A stretch of DNA of 6,128 bases from the NCBI GenBank assembly GCA_024686055.1, contig JAIBDV010000199.1, positions 1-6,128 of the forward strand, written 5' to 3'. Below are positions 5,954 through 6,128 of the stretch, in pieces (position 1 is the first letter of the stretch; each line of letters begins with the position of its first letter). The notes under the pieces are model-generated. The model saw only the letters and a list, made by a program, of their open reading frames with translations. It had not been told where the DNA came from and did no database searches. Origin of the DNA: Neptuniibacter sp. (lineage in GTDB: Bacteria > Pseudomonadota > Gammaproteobacteria > Pseudomonadales > Balneatricaceae). Position numbers and translations under genes: made by a program.

Positions 5954-6128
5954 CTAGAGGTCGCCCATCACGCGCATATAGGCGTTGATATTGTCAGATG
6001 TACGGCTGGTCGGGTTCAGTTTGTCTGCGACAGTCAGGGCAGTGTGCAGGTCTTTCAGTGATTTCGTTTCACTGTCTGACAGAGTGCTGGCATCGCTGCT
6101 GCGCAAATAATCGGCGAGTGCAGCGGCA
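5954..6128 (-). CDS. Unrecognised protein, C-terminal 57 residues only
   Basis: On the minus strand the reading frame is open from the right edge to a TAG at 5954-5956. The visible 57 residues begin AAALADYLRSSDASTLSDSE and end SDNINAYMRVMGDL. The sequence is polar and slightly acidic, probably helical (ALADYL, SLKDLHTALTVADKL), with no membrane segment, cysteine or known motif. Codon choice resembles the neighbouring genes. A plus-strand frame is also open here but gives a Cys/Trp/Arg-rich product that looks like a shadow. The gene converges on the LysR-type gene with a 26-base gap. I do not recognise the family and assign no function. Confidence 0.6.
   Translation of the reverse strand, partial: AAALADYLRSSDASTLSDSETKSLKDLHTALTVADKLNPTSRTSDNINAYMRVMGDL

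Overview
The window looks like ordinary chromosome of a moderately GC-rich gammaproteobacterium. I base this on the closeness of the pump subunits to MexE/MexF and OqxB-type proteins, the Pseudomonas-like 4-hydroxyphenylpyruvate dioxygenase, and clear AGGAG ribosome sites and sigma70-like promoters. The genus cannot be read from the sequence. There is no tRNA, rRNA, CRISPR array, insertion sequence or phage gene.

Layout, left to right. Positions 1-2365 (minus) hold the first 788 residues of an RND-type multidrug efflux permease, cut off by the left edge. Its partner, a periplasmic adaptor lipoprotein (2384-3547, minus), lies just upstream with an 18-base gap, so the two form an operon read leftwards. 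Positions 3548-3816 are a 269-base intergenic region. It holds the presumed pump promoter with a perfect 20-bp inverted repeat, a nested hairpin, and a strong intrinsic terminator for the next gene. Positions 3817-4851 (minus) encode 4-hydroxyphenylpyruvate dioxygenase (hpd), which makes homogentisate from the tyrosine breakdown product 4-hydroxyphenylpyruvate. The terminator 40 bases past its stop suggests a single-gene transcript. Positions 4852-5036 are a divergent promoter region, and a LysR-type regulator follows at 5037-5927 (plus). At the right edge (5954-6128, minus) is the C-terminal end of an unrecognised protein converging on the regulator gene.

How the parts may work together. The divergent LysR gene is the natural candidate regulator of hpd: the two share an intergenic region in which their candidate promoters overlap, along with repeats of TGATCAG, a T-N11-A box and a 19-bp dyad. 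The same core (TTTCTGATCA, 10 of 10 bases) recurs in the dyad over the pump promoter. This raises the possibility, not proven here, that one regulator links tyrosine or homogentisate metabolism to efflux. I did not find a clearly new biological system; the regulatory architecture is the part most worth a second look.
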